Virus record (IMG/VR): IMGVR_UViG_3300046454_000614
Location: 1 to 55,450 of that record
Length of the DNA: 55,450 nucleotides
Reading direction: 5' to 3' (one strand)
Origin: a virus
The notes under the pieces are model-generated. The model was not told the DNA's origin and did no database searches. It saw only the letters and a list, made by a program, of their open reading frames with translations. Position numbers and translations under genes: made by a program. Below, in pieces: positions 17,869 to 26,259 of this stretch. How positions within the stretch are numbered: position 1 is the stretch's first letter; each line of letters begins with the position of its first letter.

Positions 17869-19128
17869 TTAGGTGATTTTCTGCAGCGACTGCGCGTAGC
17901 CGAAGGCGTTCGCGAAGCGGAGCTTCAGACCGAGCTTAGCCCGGAACTGCTCCTTGTAGCTGTCCTGGCCCGGGGTCTGGATGTTGGGTTCCAGGAACAA
18001 GGGCTCCATAGTTTTCTGCATGACGTGCGCCAAGTCCACAACGAACATCCAGTCGACGAAGGTCGGGATTTCTTTGAGGAGCGGGTGGAACGCGAGGTCG
18101 AGCTCACCGAAGGGAGTGTTGACCACGGTGATGTTCATACCGAACACAGTTTCCTGGTTCATGATACGGAACCCGTTGGCCGCGCTGTTGGCGAAAGTGC
18201 TGAACACGCTGTAAGCGGTCGGGCCGCAGAGAGCGAGCTTCGCGTCCGAGCCGACAGTCATGAACGAGTTCAACCAAGCATTGACGTTCGCGAGCGAGGT
18301 GCCCGAGCCGCCGTTACCGTTGAGTGCGTTGACCGTGAGGCCAGCAGCGTCGACTGCATTCTTGATGCCGCCGGTGAAATATTCGTAGCCGCCGGAAGCG
18401 CCGGTTGCGCGCCGTTTCAGGCCGAGCAAGAAGCTGCCTTCGATGTCCTTCGAAATACGTTCGAGGGCCTGGATGCGCCGAGCCTTCAGAGGACCGGCTT
18501 GGTCGGAGCGGAGCTTGTTCGCTTTGAAAGCGTTCGAGAGCTCGATGACCGAGTTGAAAGTCTGCACGTAGTTCGTGAGAACCGTGGGCTCTTCGTAGGA
18601 ACCGCGAGAAGGAACCACGCCCTCTTCTTTACCAGCAGTAACGATGCTCCAGGTGTCGTCGATGTTGATGACGGTCGCACCGGTAGGCGCGGCGTCAATC
18701 GACCGAGCCACGGTGACCGTGTTGGTCGTCGGGGTCGCGGTCACTTCGATATACTCGCCGGTCCGCGCATTGCGCAGAATGTGACCCTGAATGAGGTAGG
18801 GCCAAGCATCGACCGAGGAGCCGCTGGCGGCTGAGAAAACGATTGTGCCAGAAACGCCCTGAGAGACAGGGGGAACGGCGTTTGCGCCGGACGTATGGTC
18901 GGCGAAGATTTCCCGCTTCACTGGGTCGCGTTCGAACCAGTTGAATTCGGTGTTTTCGGCGGGCTCGGCTTTCAACCGGGACATCAGCCCGAACAGCGTT
19001 GAACCGGCATTCATGCCTTTGCTGTTACGGACCAAGATGCTCTCCTGGTATTCACCGACGAGGTCGCCCTTATTGTCCAACGAATTGCTTACGTTGGTTT
19101 GAGAAAGTAATCCTGCTACTGCGCTCAT
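17869..19128 (-). CDS. Major capsid protein (SU10-like HK97 fold)
   Basis: 419 aa. The opening (MSAVAGLLSQTNVSNSLDN, YQESILVRNSKGMN), the internal EPTVLTNYVQTFNSVIELSN and the C-terminal PFGELDLAFHPLLKEIPTF, DWMFVVDLAHVMQKTM pattern fit the SU10 major-capsid / DUF5309 group of HK97-fold proteins. It has an AAGGGG ribosome-binding site, its own promoter at 19186-19214, and is enclosed by terminators at 19260 and 17316, consistent with very high expression. Confidence 0.88.
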   Translation of the reverse strand: MSAVAGLLSQTNVSNSLDNKGDLVGEYQESILVRNSKGMNAGSTLFGLMSRLKAEPAENTEFNWFERDPVKREIFADHTSGANAVPPVSQGVSGTIVFSAASGSSVDAWPYLIQGHILRNARTGEYIEVTATPTTNTVTVARSIDAAPTGATVINIDDTWSIVTAGKEEGVVPSRGSYEEPTVLTNYVQTFNSVIELSNAFKANKLRSDQAGPLKARRIQALERISKDIEGSFLLGLKRRATGASGGYEYFTGGIKNAVDAAGLTVNALNGNGGSGTSLANVNAWLNSFMTVGSDAKLALCGPTAYSVFSTFANSAANGFRIMNQETVFGMNITVVNTPFGELDLAFHPLLKEIPTFVDWMFVVDLAHVMQKTMEPLFLEPNIQTPGQDSYKEQFRAKLGLKLRFANAFGYAQSLQKIT

Positions 19129-19185
19129 GAGTTATGTCCCCTTGTTAGGTTGTTTCGATTGGACGAAGGTCGTCCTTACACTGGA

Positions 19186-19214
19186 AGAATAGCCTGATTA
19201 AAACGCATTGGCAA
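19186..19214 (-). promoter_or_regulatory. Late-type promoter of the capsid unit, TTGCCA-N17-TATTCT
   Basis: Minus-strand TTGCCA (19209-19214), 17-nt spacer, TATTCT (19186-19191), about 58 nt upstream of the capsid ATG and just after the terminator at 19260-19296. The flanks match the other late-type boxes (ATTTGCCAA). The leader is longer than at other promoters of this phage. Confidence 0.72.
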
Positions 19215-19259
19215 ATGGTTGGGATTTTATGTCTGCAGAAAATGGTTTTGAATCTGGGC

Positions 19260-19296
19260 AAAAAGAAGCCCCGCAGGCGAAGGTTAACCTGCGGGG
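19260..19296 (-). terminator. Intrinsic terminator between scaffold and capsid genes
   Basis: Leftward reading gives a perfect 9-bp GC-rich stem, CCCCGCAGG (19296-19288) with CCTGCGGGG (19277-19269), a 10-nt loop, and a tract CTTCTTTTT. It ends the portal-scaffold transcript just before the capsid promoter. Confidence 0.88.
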
Positions 19297-19334
19297 TTGT
19301 GATGATGACCGGAGCGGGAGCTCCGTCTTTGCGA

Positions 19335-20453
19335 CTAGTCTTGCAAATCTTTTGCCACGCTTTTGTGGAAGTCGGGCGTAGAGCCAGCCGCGATAGCAGC
19401 CGGTGAATTTCCAGAAGGAGCTTGAACCCGGGGCTTAGCTGGCGCGGCGGGCGCGGCGGCAGCGGCAGGTGCGGGAACGACTGCGGCGGGCGCGGCGGCA
19501 GCGGCAGCTGCTACATCGCGGGCGGCTTTCTCTCTCCAGGTGTCGGTAGCAGTGGGAAACCACCGCTTGTATTCGGTCTGCAGCATGGAGTCGACTTGAG
19601 CGGCGACTTCCTTGCCGAACTGGTCCTGAGACATCGCGGCGACTTGCTGCGGGAACTGCGCTTCGAGGCCTTGCGCGATTTCTCGAACGAGGCTCATGTG
19701 CGGCTTGAGGTCCGGGAAGGCTGAGCTGAATTGCGTCTCAGCAGCAACGCGAGCGATGTCCTGGTGGTTGGTTAGGAGCGGGGTCAGCGTGGTCTGCAGA
19801 TTCTGAATCATCGGCTCCAGGTCTTCATACATCGACTTGCGAGCGAGGAGCGCCGTGCGGGCAGAAACTGTTGCGAGCTTCTGGCCGAAGAGTTCGACAG
19901 CACCCTTGCCGCCGGACAGAATGGTTTCCATTTCGTCTTCGGTGACGGGGAAGCTGATGGCTTCTTTCTTGATGAAGCTGTTGACCCAGGCTTCCTCGCG
20001 CTGTGCGACGTCGGCCTTCGAGGCAGCAATCTCCTCGGGAGTCGGTTGACGCTGAGCAGCAGGAGCTGCGGGCGCGGCTGCGGGTTTCGGTGCGGGCGCG
20101 GGAGCCGCCGGTTTCGCAACCAGGGCTTCGAGCTCTTTGACGGTGTATTCCTTGTCGCCGATTTTGACTTTCTCGGGCGCGGCAGGAACAGCAGGTTTTG
20201 CAGGAGCCGCCGGGGTAGCCGGTGCGGCAGCAGCTGCGGGCTTCGATGCAGGAACGGTCTCGGTGGGCTCTGCAGGTTTCGCCGGTTCCGCTGGCTTCGA
20301 AGGTTTCGGGTCCAGAGAAGTTTCCAGTCCTAGCGCGCTGGCCGGGACGGTTAACTTAGCGGGAGGGTCGGGAATTCCAACGGGGAGATTCGGTGTAGCA
20401 GCAGGTGATGGTATAACCGCTGCGGGCGTTTCGAGTGTAGCTGCGTCTGCCAT
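19335..20453 (-). CDS. Putative scaffolding protein, 372 aa
   Basis: A Pro/Ala-rich N-terminal third (about 1-130) leads to a charged helical core (about 135-310, VAQREEAWVNSFIKKEAISF, EDLEPMIQNLQTTLTPLLTN, VREIAQGLEAQFPQQVAAMS) and another Ala/Pro stretch. The location directly between portal and major capsid genes, length and helical, low-complexity make-up fit a scaffold. Ribosome-binding site AAGGA. No sequence signature proves it; a minor head protein is the alternative. Confidence 0.7.
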   Translation of the reverse strand: MADAATLETPAAVIPSPAATPNLPVGIPDPPAKLTVPASALGLETSLDPKPSKPAEPAKPAEPTETVPASKPAAAAAPATPAAPAKPAVPAAPEKVKIGDKEYTVKELEALVAKPAAPAPAPKPAAAPAAPAAQRQPTPEEIAASKADVAQREEAWVNSFIKKEAISFPVTEDEMETILSGGKGAVELFGQKLATVSARTALLARKSMYEDLEPMIQNLQTTLTPLLTNHQDIARVAAETQFSSAFPDLKPHMSLVREIAQGLEAQFPQQVAAMSQDQFGKEVAAQVDSMLQTEYKRWFPTATDTWREKAARDVAAAAAAAPAAVVPAPAAAAAPAAPAKPRVQAPSGNSPAAIAAGSTPDFHKSVAKDLQD

Positions 20454-20455
20454 AA

Positions 20456-20725
20456 TTATTTTTCCTTCAGTTTGTTGATAAGTTCGGACATTGCGGGTGC
20501 GACTGTCGTTCGGGCGAGGAATTCTCTGCTCCTGCGAGCTTCTGCAATTTCTCCCTGGACTCTTGCGAGCCCCTCGGGCGTAACGTTCTCAAGCGAACGA
20601 ACCAATTCGGCGATTCGCTGGTCGAAGTGTGCCAGGAGAAATGAGTTGATTGATGAGTCACGAAAAACGCACCAGCGTGATTCGACCTCATTCTTAATGC
20701 CTTCAAGATGAAACCTCGTTTCCAC
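20456..20725 (-). CDS. Small coiled helical protein, 89 aa, GTG start
   Basis: Starts with GTG at 20725 (METRFHLEGIKN...), mostly helical with LVRSLENVTPEGLARVQGEI and an Arg/Lys-rich end ELINKLKEK. It lies between portal and scaffold. Only about 10 nt separate the start from the -10 box of the promoter at 20735, so its mRNA would be nearly leaderless. A same-length frame at 20467-20736 is out of phase and lacks the coiled pattern. Many podovirus-like genomes have a small helical protein here; role unknown. Confidence 0.65.
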   Translation of the reverse strand: METRFHLEGIKNEVESRWCVFRDSSINSFLLAHFDQRIAELVRSLENVTPEGLARVQGEIAEARRSREFLARTTVAPAMSELINKLKEK

Positions 20726-20734
20726 TTACACACC

Positions 20735-20764
20735 AATATAGCCCGATACCTCTTTAATTGTCAA
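20735..20764 (-). promoter_or_regulatory. Promoter TTGACA-N18-TATATT after the portal gene
   Basis: Minus-strand TTGACA (20759-20764) lies immediately beyond the portal stop; the spacer is 18 nt and TATATT is at 20735-20740. It would drive the 89-aa gene and the scaffold up to the terminator at 19260. The extended -35, GTTTGACAATT, resembles those at 29407 and 32723. Confidence 0.75.
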
Positions 20765-20769
20765 ACAGC

Positions 20770-22908
20770 TCAAGTGTTAGACGGCTTCGGCTGCGGAGCC
20801 GCAACGCGAGGAAGCGTTAACGGCGGGAGCTCGGGAGCGGCGATACCTTGCGGGGTCGGTCCAGGTGCTTGAGCCGCCGGTTGAACCGGGAGAGCCGGTG
20901 CGCCAGCCATTGCGGGACTGCCTGCAGGACCAGCAGGTGTTCCGCCGGGAGGCCCGCCAGGAGCCCCACCCTGTGCAGCTGCGAGCTGGTCTGGAGTGTA
21001 GACGAAATTTTCGACAGAGACACCGGACGCTTTCGCGGCAGCGAAGATAAGCAGGCGTGGGTCGAGGTTGCCAGGAGCCGGTTGAAACACCTGCGGAAAC
21101 GCTGTCGCCGCTTCGAGCAGACGAGTAATAGCCGCGACCTTGCGACCGTCAGGCCCAGGTAGCGCTCCGTCGTGCGCGATGAAATCAAACTCACCTTCGA
21201 TTGTGTCTCGGGAAATATTAATGGCGTAGGCATTCGCTAAAGCTGGAGGAAGATTTTCGACGTTGGTCGATTTGAATTTAACCATCTGGGCATCGTTCAT
21301 GAACTGTTGAAAGTTCGAAACGAACTGCTTGGTCTGAGGCACGAGGCCCTGGACAGAGAGGAGACGAGCGAGCGCAGTCATGCGTCCGGCACTCATTTGC
21401 TGGGTGCCTGCATATTCGGTCGCGCTCTGGTCACCAGAAGGTGTAACCCCCTGCATGTTGGAATTTGCAGCGGTGACGGACTCGGACCATTTTACGAAGT
21501 CCATCGCTTCCTCTAAAAAGTTTTCGGTAAGGTCCTTGATGGGGACCTGCGTGAACACGTCACTGATTTTCTTCCCGGCGGCTTCGGGGCGCAGAGAAAT
21601 AAGCAGCCCTTCCTTGTCGGGGTTCATGAAGTCGGAGACGTCCACACATGCGGGGTCATAGACAAAGATGTTGCCCACGGTCCGGCTCAGTGCTTCCTGG
21701 TGTCGGTTTTTCAACCAGTCAACGTAGTCTTGAATGCCTTTCAGCATAAAAACCCACCCAGGAGAAAACTGGAAGTGCGCGTTAGGCCGACCTTCCGCAA
21801 CAGAATATGGATACATCCCGTGCGCGTAGGTTGACTCGGTCATGGATAAGAGGACATCACCACCAGAAATAAGAATCTGGAAAATTACAGGCTCGTCACC
21901 CACGTCATCAGCGTAAATCTCGTTGTCGCGAGGCACGAGTCGCACCCACAGCTCCCAACATTCAACGTTCCCAGTGTCGTTCTTGTCGGCTTGAGACGCG
22001 CCTGTAGGCTGTAGTGCGCGGGTGCGCTCATACGCAGTGCGCGAGAGGCGAATCTCTGCAGGGTTAGGTAGAACGCCAGGAAGAGAGGGAACAGCGGCGT
22101 CAGCTTGCGCGACACCTTTCTTGGCCTTCTCGACGAGTTCGGTGACTGCGGATGGTAGAACATATTGTGGATGGTCTGGAGAAAGTTTTGCGCGCCTGCG
22201 GAGCTCGGTCACGGGAATGACTGTGCGGTGACCGGCGAAGCGCATTTCCTGCATACGCCAGAGAGGAAGAGCGGGGTCGCAAATCCAGTCGTAGGGAGAG
22301 ACGAGCTCCATGTTGTTATAACCGCCGACTTCGACATTCGTCCGTCGAGTGCGCGGGTAGGTCTTCGGTTTCGACTCGCCGGTCTCGGGGTCGGTCTCGG
22401 TTTCGTCGGGGATGGGCACATCTTCCTGCACCATCTGCGGACGGAAAATCGGTCTCCAAGAATTGTAGAAGATGCCACGGTTAACCGCGAGAGCGTCCTT
22501 AGTCCAGAGGTAGCCCATCTGATACGAGCCCCCAGGCTGCTGCTCAGAATTCCAGCGAAGGAGCTGGTTCACAAACTCGGCAGGAATTTCGTCTTCCGGT
22601 CGTCGGCCTTCCACTGCATTGGGCGTAGCCTGACCGAAGAGCACTTGCGAGACGTAAGTTGTCATCGTCTCGATTTGCGTCGAGGTCATCGGCAAAATGT
22701 AACGCTTCGGACTGCCGCGCTCCAGGGCGTCCATGTCCTTCTTCGTGAGAGGGGCGTAGACGTTCAGGATGTCGTAAGCGACGTCGAATTCATTCGACCA
22801 ATACGCGAGTGCGTCTCGGCCCAGGCGCAAGTAATCCTTCGCGAGCTTGACCATCTTCGCTCGGAAATCCTTGTCCTTCTCAATCCGCCTTGCGAGTAAT
22901 AAGTCCAT
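20770..22908 (-). CDS. Portal protein, 712 aa
   Basis: Length and sequence fit the large podovirus-type portals: N-terminal RRIEKDKDFRAKMVKLAKDY, a PMTSTQIETMTTYVSQVLFG block, GGYNNMELVSPYDWICDPAL, and a long clip/stem region with FSPGWVFMLKGIQDYVDWL. The C-terminal 70 residues are Pro/Ala/Gly-rich and disordered. It forms the dodecameric DNA channel at the capsid vertex. Neighbours (terminase upstream, scaffold and capsid downstream) support the call. Confidence 0.88.
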   Translation of the reverse strand: MDLLLARRIEKDKDFRAKMVKLAKDYLRLGRDALAYWSNEFDVAYDILNVYAPLTKKDMDALERGSPKRYILPMTSTQIETMTTYVSQVLFGQATPNAVEGRRPEDEIPAEFVNQLLRWNSEQQPGGSYQMGYLWTKDALAVNRGIFYNSWRPIFRPQMVQEDVPIPDETETDPETGESKPKTYPRTRRTNVEVGGYNNMELVSPYDWICDPALPLWRMQEMRFAGHRTVIPVTELRRRAKLSPDHPQYVLPSAVTELVEKAKKGVAQADAAVPSLPGVLPNPAEIRLSRTAYERTRALQPTGASQADKNDTGNVECWELWVRLVPRDNEIYADDVGDEPVIFQILISGGDVLLSMTESTYAHGMYPYSVAEGRPNAHFQFSPGWVFMLKGIQDYVDWLKNRHQEALSRTVGNIFVYDPACVDVSDFMNPDKEGLLISLRPEAAGKKISDVFTQVPIKDLTENFLEEAMDFVKWSESVTAANSNMQGVTPSGDQSATEYAGTQQMSAGRMTALARLLSVQGLVPQTKQFVSNFQQFMNDAQMVKFKSTNVENLPPALANAYAINISRDTIEGEFDFIAHDGALPGPDGRKVAAITRLLEAATAFPQVFQPAPGNLDPRLLIFAAAKASGVSVENFVYTPDQLAAAQGGAPGGPPGGTPAGPAGSPAMAGAPALPVQPAAQAPGPTPQGIAAPELPPLTLPRVAAPQPKPSNT

Positions 22909-22914
22909 AAATCG

Positions 22915-23742
22915 TTAAACAAACCCACCACCCAAAGAAGTTCTCAGAGCCTGCACCGCTGCGTAGAGCGTGCCGCTGTCCGTAGCGTTCATGCCGGTAG
23001 TGACGGCTGCGAACGAATAGATGCGCCCCAGTGCCTCGCCGAATGTCCCGTCTGTGTTCATTCCGATACCCATTGAAAAGTTGAGGTTCGAAATGTCCCC
23101 GGTCTCGGCTGTAGCGATGCTACCGATAGATGCGTGAGCGCTGCCGCTGTTGGCAAAATACATGTTGAGGCTGGTGCTACCCGTGCGCTGGCAGGAGTAG
23201 AAGCCGTTAGCTCCTGCGCCAGCTACGGTGAGGAGCACTTTCCCGATTTGAGTTTTTTTATTCCCAGAAGCGGTGCCGAAGTAGAGCCCGTCACCGGTCG
23301 CAACGTGGAGGGCTCCGAAGTCTATAGCGTGCTGAGGGTCAGCGGCGATGTCGTAGCCATAGAGCACTACGCCCGCACTGTTAAACGACAGGCCAGAAAG
23401 CGACGGCTGAATAATGCCAACAAGTGTCGGGTCTCCGACAATGTTGAGTGCCCAGCCGTTCAATCCGCTTCGACCGTCGTAGTTGTCATGAGCTAGATTG
23501 TCCCAAGGGTCGACACCACTTGGACCGACGATGAGAGGAGTCCGGGCGGCAATCACACTGTCCGGAGCAAAGAAATTGCACGCAACGATTTGGCTCCTGA
23601 TGTCCCTGATTGCCAGATTGAATGACGCCAGTGCTGTGAGCGTGTTACCGCTCGGCATGGGTCCACCGTTCACCACAACTCGACGAGCCCATTGGTCGCC
23701 GAGAGCCATGAACGGAAGGTCGTTGACAGATTGCGTAATCAT
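22915..23742 (-). CDS. Standalone copy of the fibre module, 275 aa
   Basis: After a 15-residue leader (MITQSVNDLPFMALG) the protein is one module of the type repeated in the 712-aa fibre: QWARRVVVNGG, PSGNTLTALASF, CNFFAPDSVIAARTPLI, ending in LYAAVQALRTSLGGGFV. It starts in a TAATG overlap with the preceding gene. Placed between a decoration-like protein and the portal, it could be a head fibre or a virion surface protein, which is inferred from the module only. Confidence 0.75.
   Translation of the reverse strand: MITQSVNDLPFMALGDQWARRVVVNGGPMPSGNTLTALASFNLAIRDIRSQIVACNFFAPDSVIAARTPLIVGPSGVDPWDNLAHDNYDGRSGLNGWALNIVGDPTLVGIIQPSLSGLSFNSAGVVLYGYDIAADPQHAIDFGALHVATGDGLYFGTASGNKKTQIGKVLLTVAGAGANGFYSCQRTGSTSLNMYFANSGSAHASIGSIATAETGDISNLNFSMGIGMNTDGTFGEALGRIYSFAAVTTGMNATDSGTLYAAVQALRTSLGGGFV
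22918..23697 (-). repeat. Fibre module copy C
   Basis: Residues 16-275 of the 275-aa protein, homologous to copies A and B in the fibre gene more than 10 kb away. It differs in the central region and has FFAPDSV in place of CFVPDSL. Confidence 0.72.
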
Positions 23743-24854
23743 TACGGTTGAGCCGCGAAGACCGCGACGATGTCGGTTTCAGCGGTGCCGTAACAAGTGA
23801 GCGAGAGCACCGCGATTTTTCCACTCGCGAGCGTGACGCCTGCAGAGTAGTCAGCCCCGAGCCATTTCCAACTCGCGTTGAAAGAGAGTGCTCGGCTAGA
23901 GCCGTTCGAGTCAATCCGGATGCTCTTGAAGAGACCGTTCGCTCGGTTGGCAGTAGAGAAGGTCGGCGCGCCGGTTAGGACCACCCTGTCAAACTCTTTG
24001 CCCGGGGTGAGGTCGATGGCGATTGCGCCGGTCGTGGTCGTCTCGGTTCCGCTTCCGAGGAGGTTGACGAAGCTCGCGTCGAAGTTGGTGCCGGAATTTT
24101 TCTTAACGACCTGACCAGCCGTGCCGCCGGTCGGCAGGGTGCCGCTGTTCAAACGAAGGATTTCCTCGATGCGGTCAAACTCTGCATCCGCCTGAAGGCC
24201 GAAGAAAACTCCGGTGATTGCGACCGTGGTGTTGACGTTGATGTTGACCTGGGAGAAATCACCCTGGTCGGCTTCGAGATAAATGGTGTGGGAGCCGCTG
24301 ACATACGCGCCCTTGATGGGGTCGGTGTCGAGGACGTTCGGGTGCAAGAAGACGCGCCGGACTCTATTCCAACCGGCATTGAGCTGGACCGCTTCAGACA
24401 GAATGTCAGCAGCGAGGGTGCCGCCAGCGTAGACATTGCTTTTCGCGATGCGAACACCGAAGGTCCCAGCGATAGACGAGTAGGCGAAAAAGTTGAGCTC
24501 GACGATTTGATTCGACAGAGCCTTCGGCGAAGCGTTCACAACCTGAGTGACCTGAGCGAAGCCGGTGCGTGCAACGCCAGGGGCGCGCAGCGGGCCGGAC
24601 TCCAGGTCGATAAGCAGAAGAGAATCACCGATGACTTCCGCAGGGGGCTCGGTCACTTTGCTCGCGGCCACTGCGGCGGCAACGCCGATGTTGCGGATGC
24701 GAATATATTTGTTCGTCCCGACATCGGTCTCGTCCACGTTGAGTGCCCAGGAGCCGACAAGGTCTGTCGAGGTTGCGACTGTGCCCGCACCGTTACCGAC
24801 TTTGACGTCGAGGGTGCCGGTGCGAAAGTCGCCGGTTGCGAGTAAGTTTCTCAT
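23742..24854 (-). CDS. Virion surface/fibre protein with one GG-repeat unit, 370 aa
   Basis: The N-terminal half is beta-rich (TGTLDVKVGNGAGT, GSWALNVDETDVGTNKYIRI, TIYLEADQGDFSQVNINVNT). Near residues 236-265 a single unit of the tail repeat appears (LPTGGTAGQVVKKNSGTNFD). The C-terminus (GPAFDRVV-like block KEFDRVVLTGAPTFSTANRA, LSLTCYGTAETDIVAVFA) resembles fibre head domains. It starts 9 nt after the preceding stop and ends in a TAATG overlap with the module protein. Confidence 0.75.
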   Translation of the reverse strand: MRNLLATGDFRTGTLDVKVGNGAGTVATSTDLVGSWALNVDETDVGTNKYIRIRNIGVAAAVAASKVTEPPAEVIGDSLLLIDLESGPLRAPGVARTGFAQVTQVVNASPKALSNQIVELNFFAYSSIAGTFGVRIAKSNVYAGGTLAADILSEAVQLNAGWNRVRRVFLHPNVLDTDPIKGAYVSGSHTIYLEADQGDFSQVNINVNTTVAITGVFFGLQADAEFDRIEEILRLNSGTLPTGGTAGQVVKKNSGTNFDASFVNLLGSGTETTTTGAIAIDLTPGKEFDRVVLTGAPTFSTANRANGLFKSIRIDSNGSSRALSFNASWKWLGADYSAGVTLASGKIAVLSLTCYGTAETDIVAVFAAQP

Positions 24855-24863
24855 AAAAGTCCT

Positions 24864-25502
24864 TTAGTCTCTGGAGAAGCCCCAGACGAATTGTAGTGCG
24901 CCGACAGCGTAAGTTGGGGTTGAGCCGGTCGAGGCGATGACGGCAGCGTAGAGGTTGTTGCCGCCAGAAGATTTCAAAGAGGTTCGAAGGTTCGACTTCA
25001 CAGCGACAGCTTCGCTGGCAACCGTGACGTAGTCGCCGGTCGCGATAGATACGCGAGCGATGACCTTGAGGTCGTCCGTCGAGAATACGAAGGCGGAATT
25101 GTCCGTGATGGTCGCAGCGGCTGGGCTCGATTCGAAAATCAAAACGTCGAGAGCGACTTTTTGGTTGGACTTGTCGAGCAGCACGAGGGACTCCAGAAGA
25201 CCGCTACCGTTCGGGGTAAGCGCGCCTGTGAGGGTCTGGGCCGGTCCGACAGAGTCGCCGACAGAATACGGAGTCGTGGTGATGACCGGCACGACTTTGA
25301 TGACGGTCTCGGTCCGAGTAAACTTGGAGAGGATGCCCTTGAGCAGAGCAACCACTGACCAGGACGAAGTGGTGTTCGTCGCAGCGGCATCGGCCAACGC
25401 ACCTTGCGTCACGTCTGCGCCGTCGAGAACGGTTTCCGCCATTGTCCCGATGGTGATGTCACTCGGGTTTGTAACCTCTACTTTTAAAATTACGTCCTGC
25501 AT
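24864..25502 (-). CDS. Phage structural (decoration-like) protein, 212 aa
   Basis: Residues 75-212 follow a pattern common to virion structural proteins of many tailed phages: YSVGDSVGPAQTLTGAL, GLLESLVLLDKSNQKVALDV, LIFESSPAAATITDNSAFVF, then repeating beta strands and a final LQFVWGFSRD. The order of genes (terminase, small proteins, this, portal) fits a head decoration or minor structural protein. Exact place in the particle is not readable. Confidence 0.75.
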   Translation of the reverse strand: MQDVILKVEVTNPSDITIGTMAETVLDGADVTQGALADAAATNTTSSWSVVALLKGILSKFTRTETVIKVVPVITTTPYSVGDSVGPAQTLTGALTPNGSGLLESLVLLDKSNQKVALDVLIFESSPAAATITDNSAFVFSTDDLKVIARVSIATGDYVTVASEAVAVKSNLRTSLKSSGGNNLYAAVIASTGSTPTYAVGALQFVWGFSRD

Positions 25503-25505
25503 AAA

Positions 25506-25856
25506 TTATTGTCCTGGTTGACCAGCGTTCTGAGCCTTGCCCGCATTGATGGCAGAAATTACTTTCACGACTGGCCCGGGCGAGCCGTCCGGCTTGTTGA
25601 GGTGCATCAGAATCGAGCCGTCTTCCTGAGTCACTGCCGTGTATTGCGGCAAAACATTCTGCGGTCCGGGCGGCAACAGTCCAGGCTGACCCGGATTGCT
25701 TACGGGGGTAGCCTGCTGAATTGCAGCTGCGAGATTCGGAGCGATAGTGCCTCGGCCTTTGATTGCGCCGATTGCGTCAGACACTTGACCACCACCAGGA
25801 ACGGCGGCGGGCATCGTGCCGGGACCGGTCCCGGAGCCGAGATAATTAAGGGCCAT
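25506..25856 (-). CDS. Small Pro/Gly-rich protein, 116 aa
   Basis: MALNYLGSGTGPGT..., largely disordered, with a short regular end (ILMHLNKPDGSPGPVVKVIS). It lies 3-4 nt from both neighbours in the structural unit and starts with the usual AATTTATGGC leader. Function unknown. Confidence 0.65.
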   Translation of the reverse strand: MALNYLGSGTGPGTMPAAVPGGGQVSDAIGAIKGRGTIAPNLAAAIQQATPVSNPGQPGLLPPGPQNVLPQYTAVTQEDGSILMHLNKPDGSPGPVVKVISAINAGKAQNAGQPGQ

Positions 25857-25859
25857 AAA

Positions 25860-26243
25860 TTAGCTCTCCAAGTCTTTCGCACTTGCGCCAGGGGCTGGTT
25901 TGTTTTCTTTCGTGGGGCGCTTATACCCCAAAATCTTTTCCTCGTCCGCGCCTTCGTCGGGGGCCTCTTCGCCTTCCGCAGCGGGCTCGTCGGACTCTTG
26001 CGCCGGGGTCTCGCTGTTCTCTTCCTCGGCGGAGCCCTCGGGAGCGACGGGGCCGGTAGCTTCGAGACGAATGCTCGGGCCGGAATTCTCGTTGTTGGAC
26101 TTCGAAACGACTTTGAAGTCTCCAGAGATTCGGCAGGTGTGACCTACGTCGTAATCCATGAAGGGTTCGGCTTGGTCGCCGTCGAGCATGAGCGACGGTT
26201 TGATTTCGGGCATCGAAGGTGTGGCTGGCAATTCATCGGGCAT
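25860..26243 (-). CDS. Acidic protein, 127 aa, structural region
   Basis: The ATG at 26243 (MPDELPATPSMP) has an AAGGAGAA ribosome-binding site; the longer frame starting at 26348 would run into the HNH gene and is not favoured. A beta segment (DVGHTCRISGDFKVVSKSN) is followed by a strongly acidic stretch (EGSAEEENSETPAQESDEPA) and a basic end. Such a layout occurs in small head-associated proteins. First gene after the promoter at 26262-26290. Confidence 0.72.
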   Translation of the reverse strand: MPDELPATPSMPEIKPSLMLDGDQAEPFMDYDVGHTCRISGDFKVVSKSNNENSGPSIRLEATGPVAPEGSAEEENSETPAQESDEPAAEGEEAPDEGADEEKILGYKRPTKENKPAPGASAKDLES

Positions 26244-26259
26244 AAAAATTCTCCTTAAC

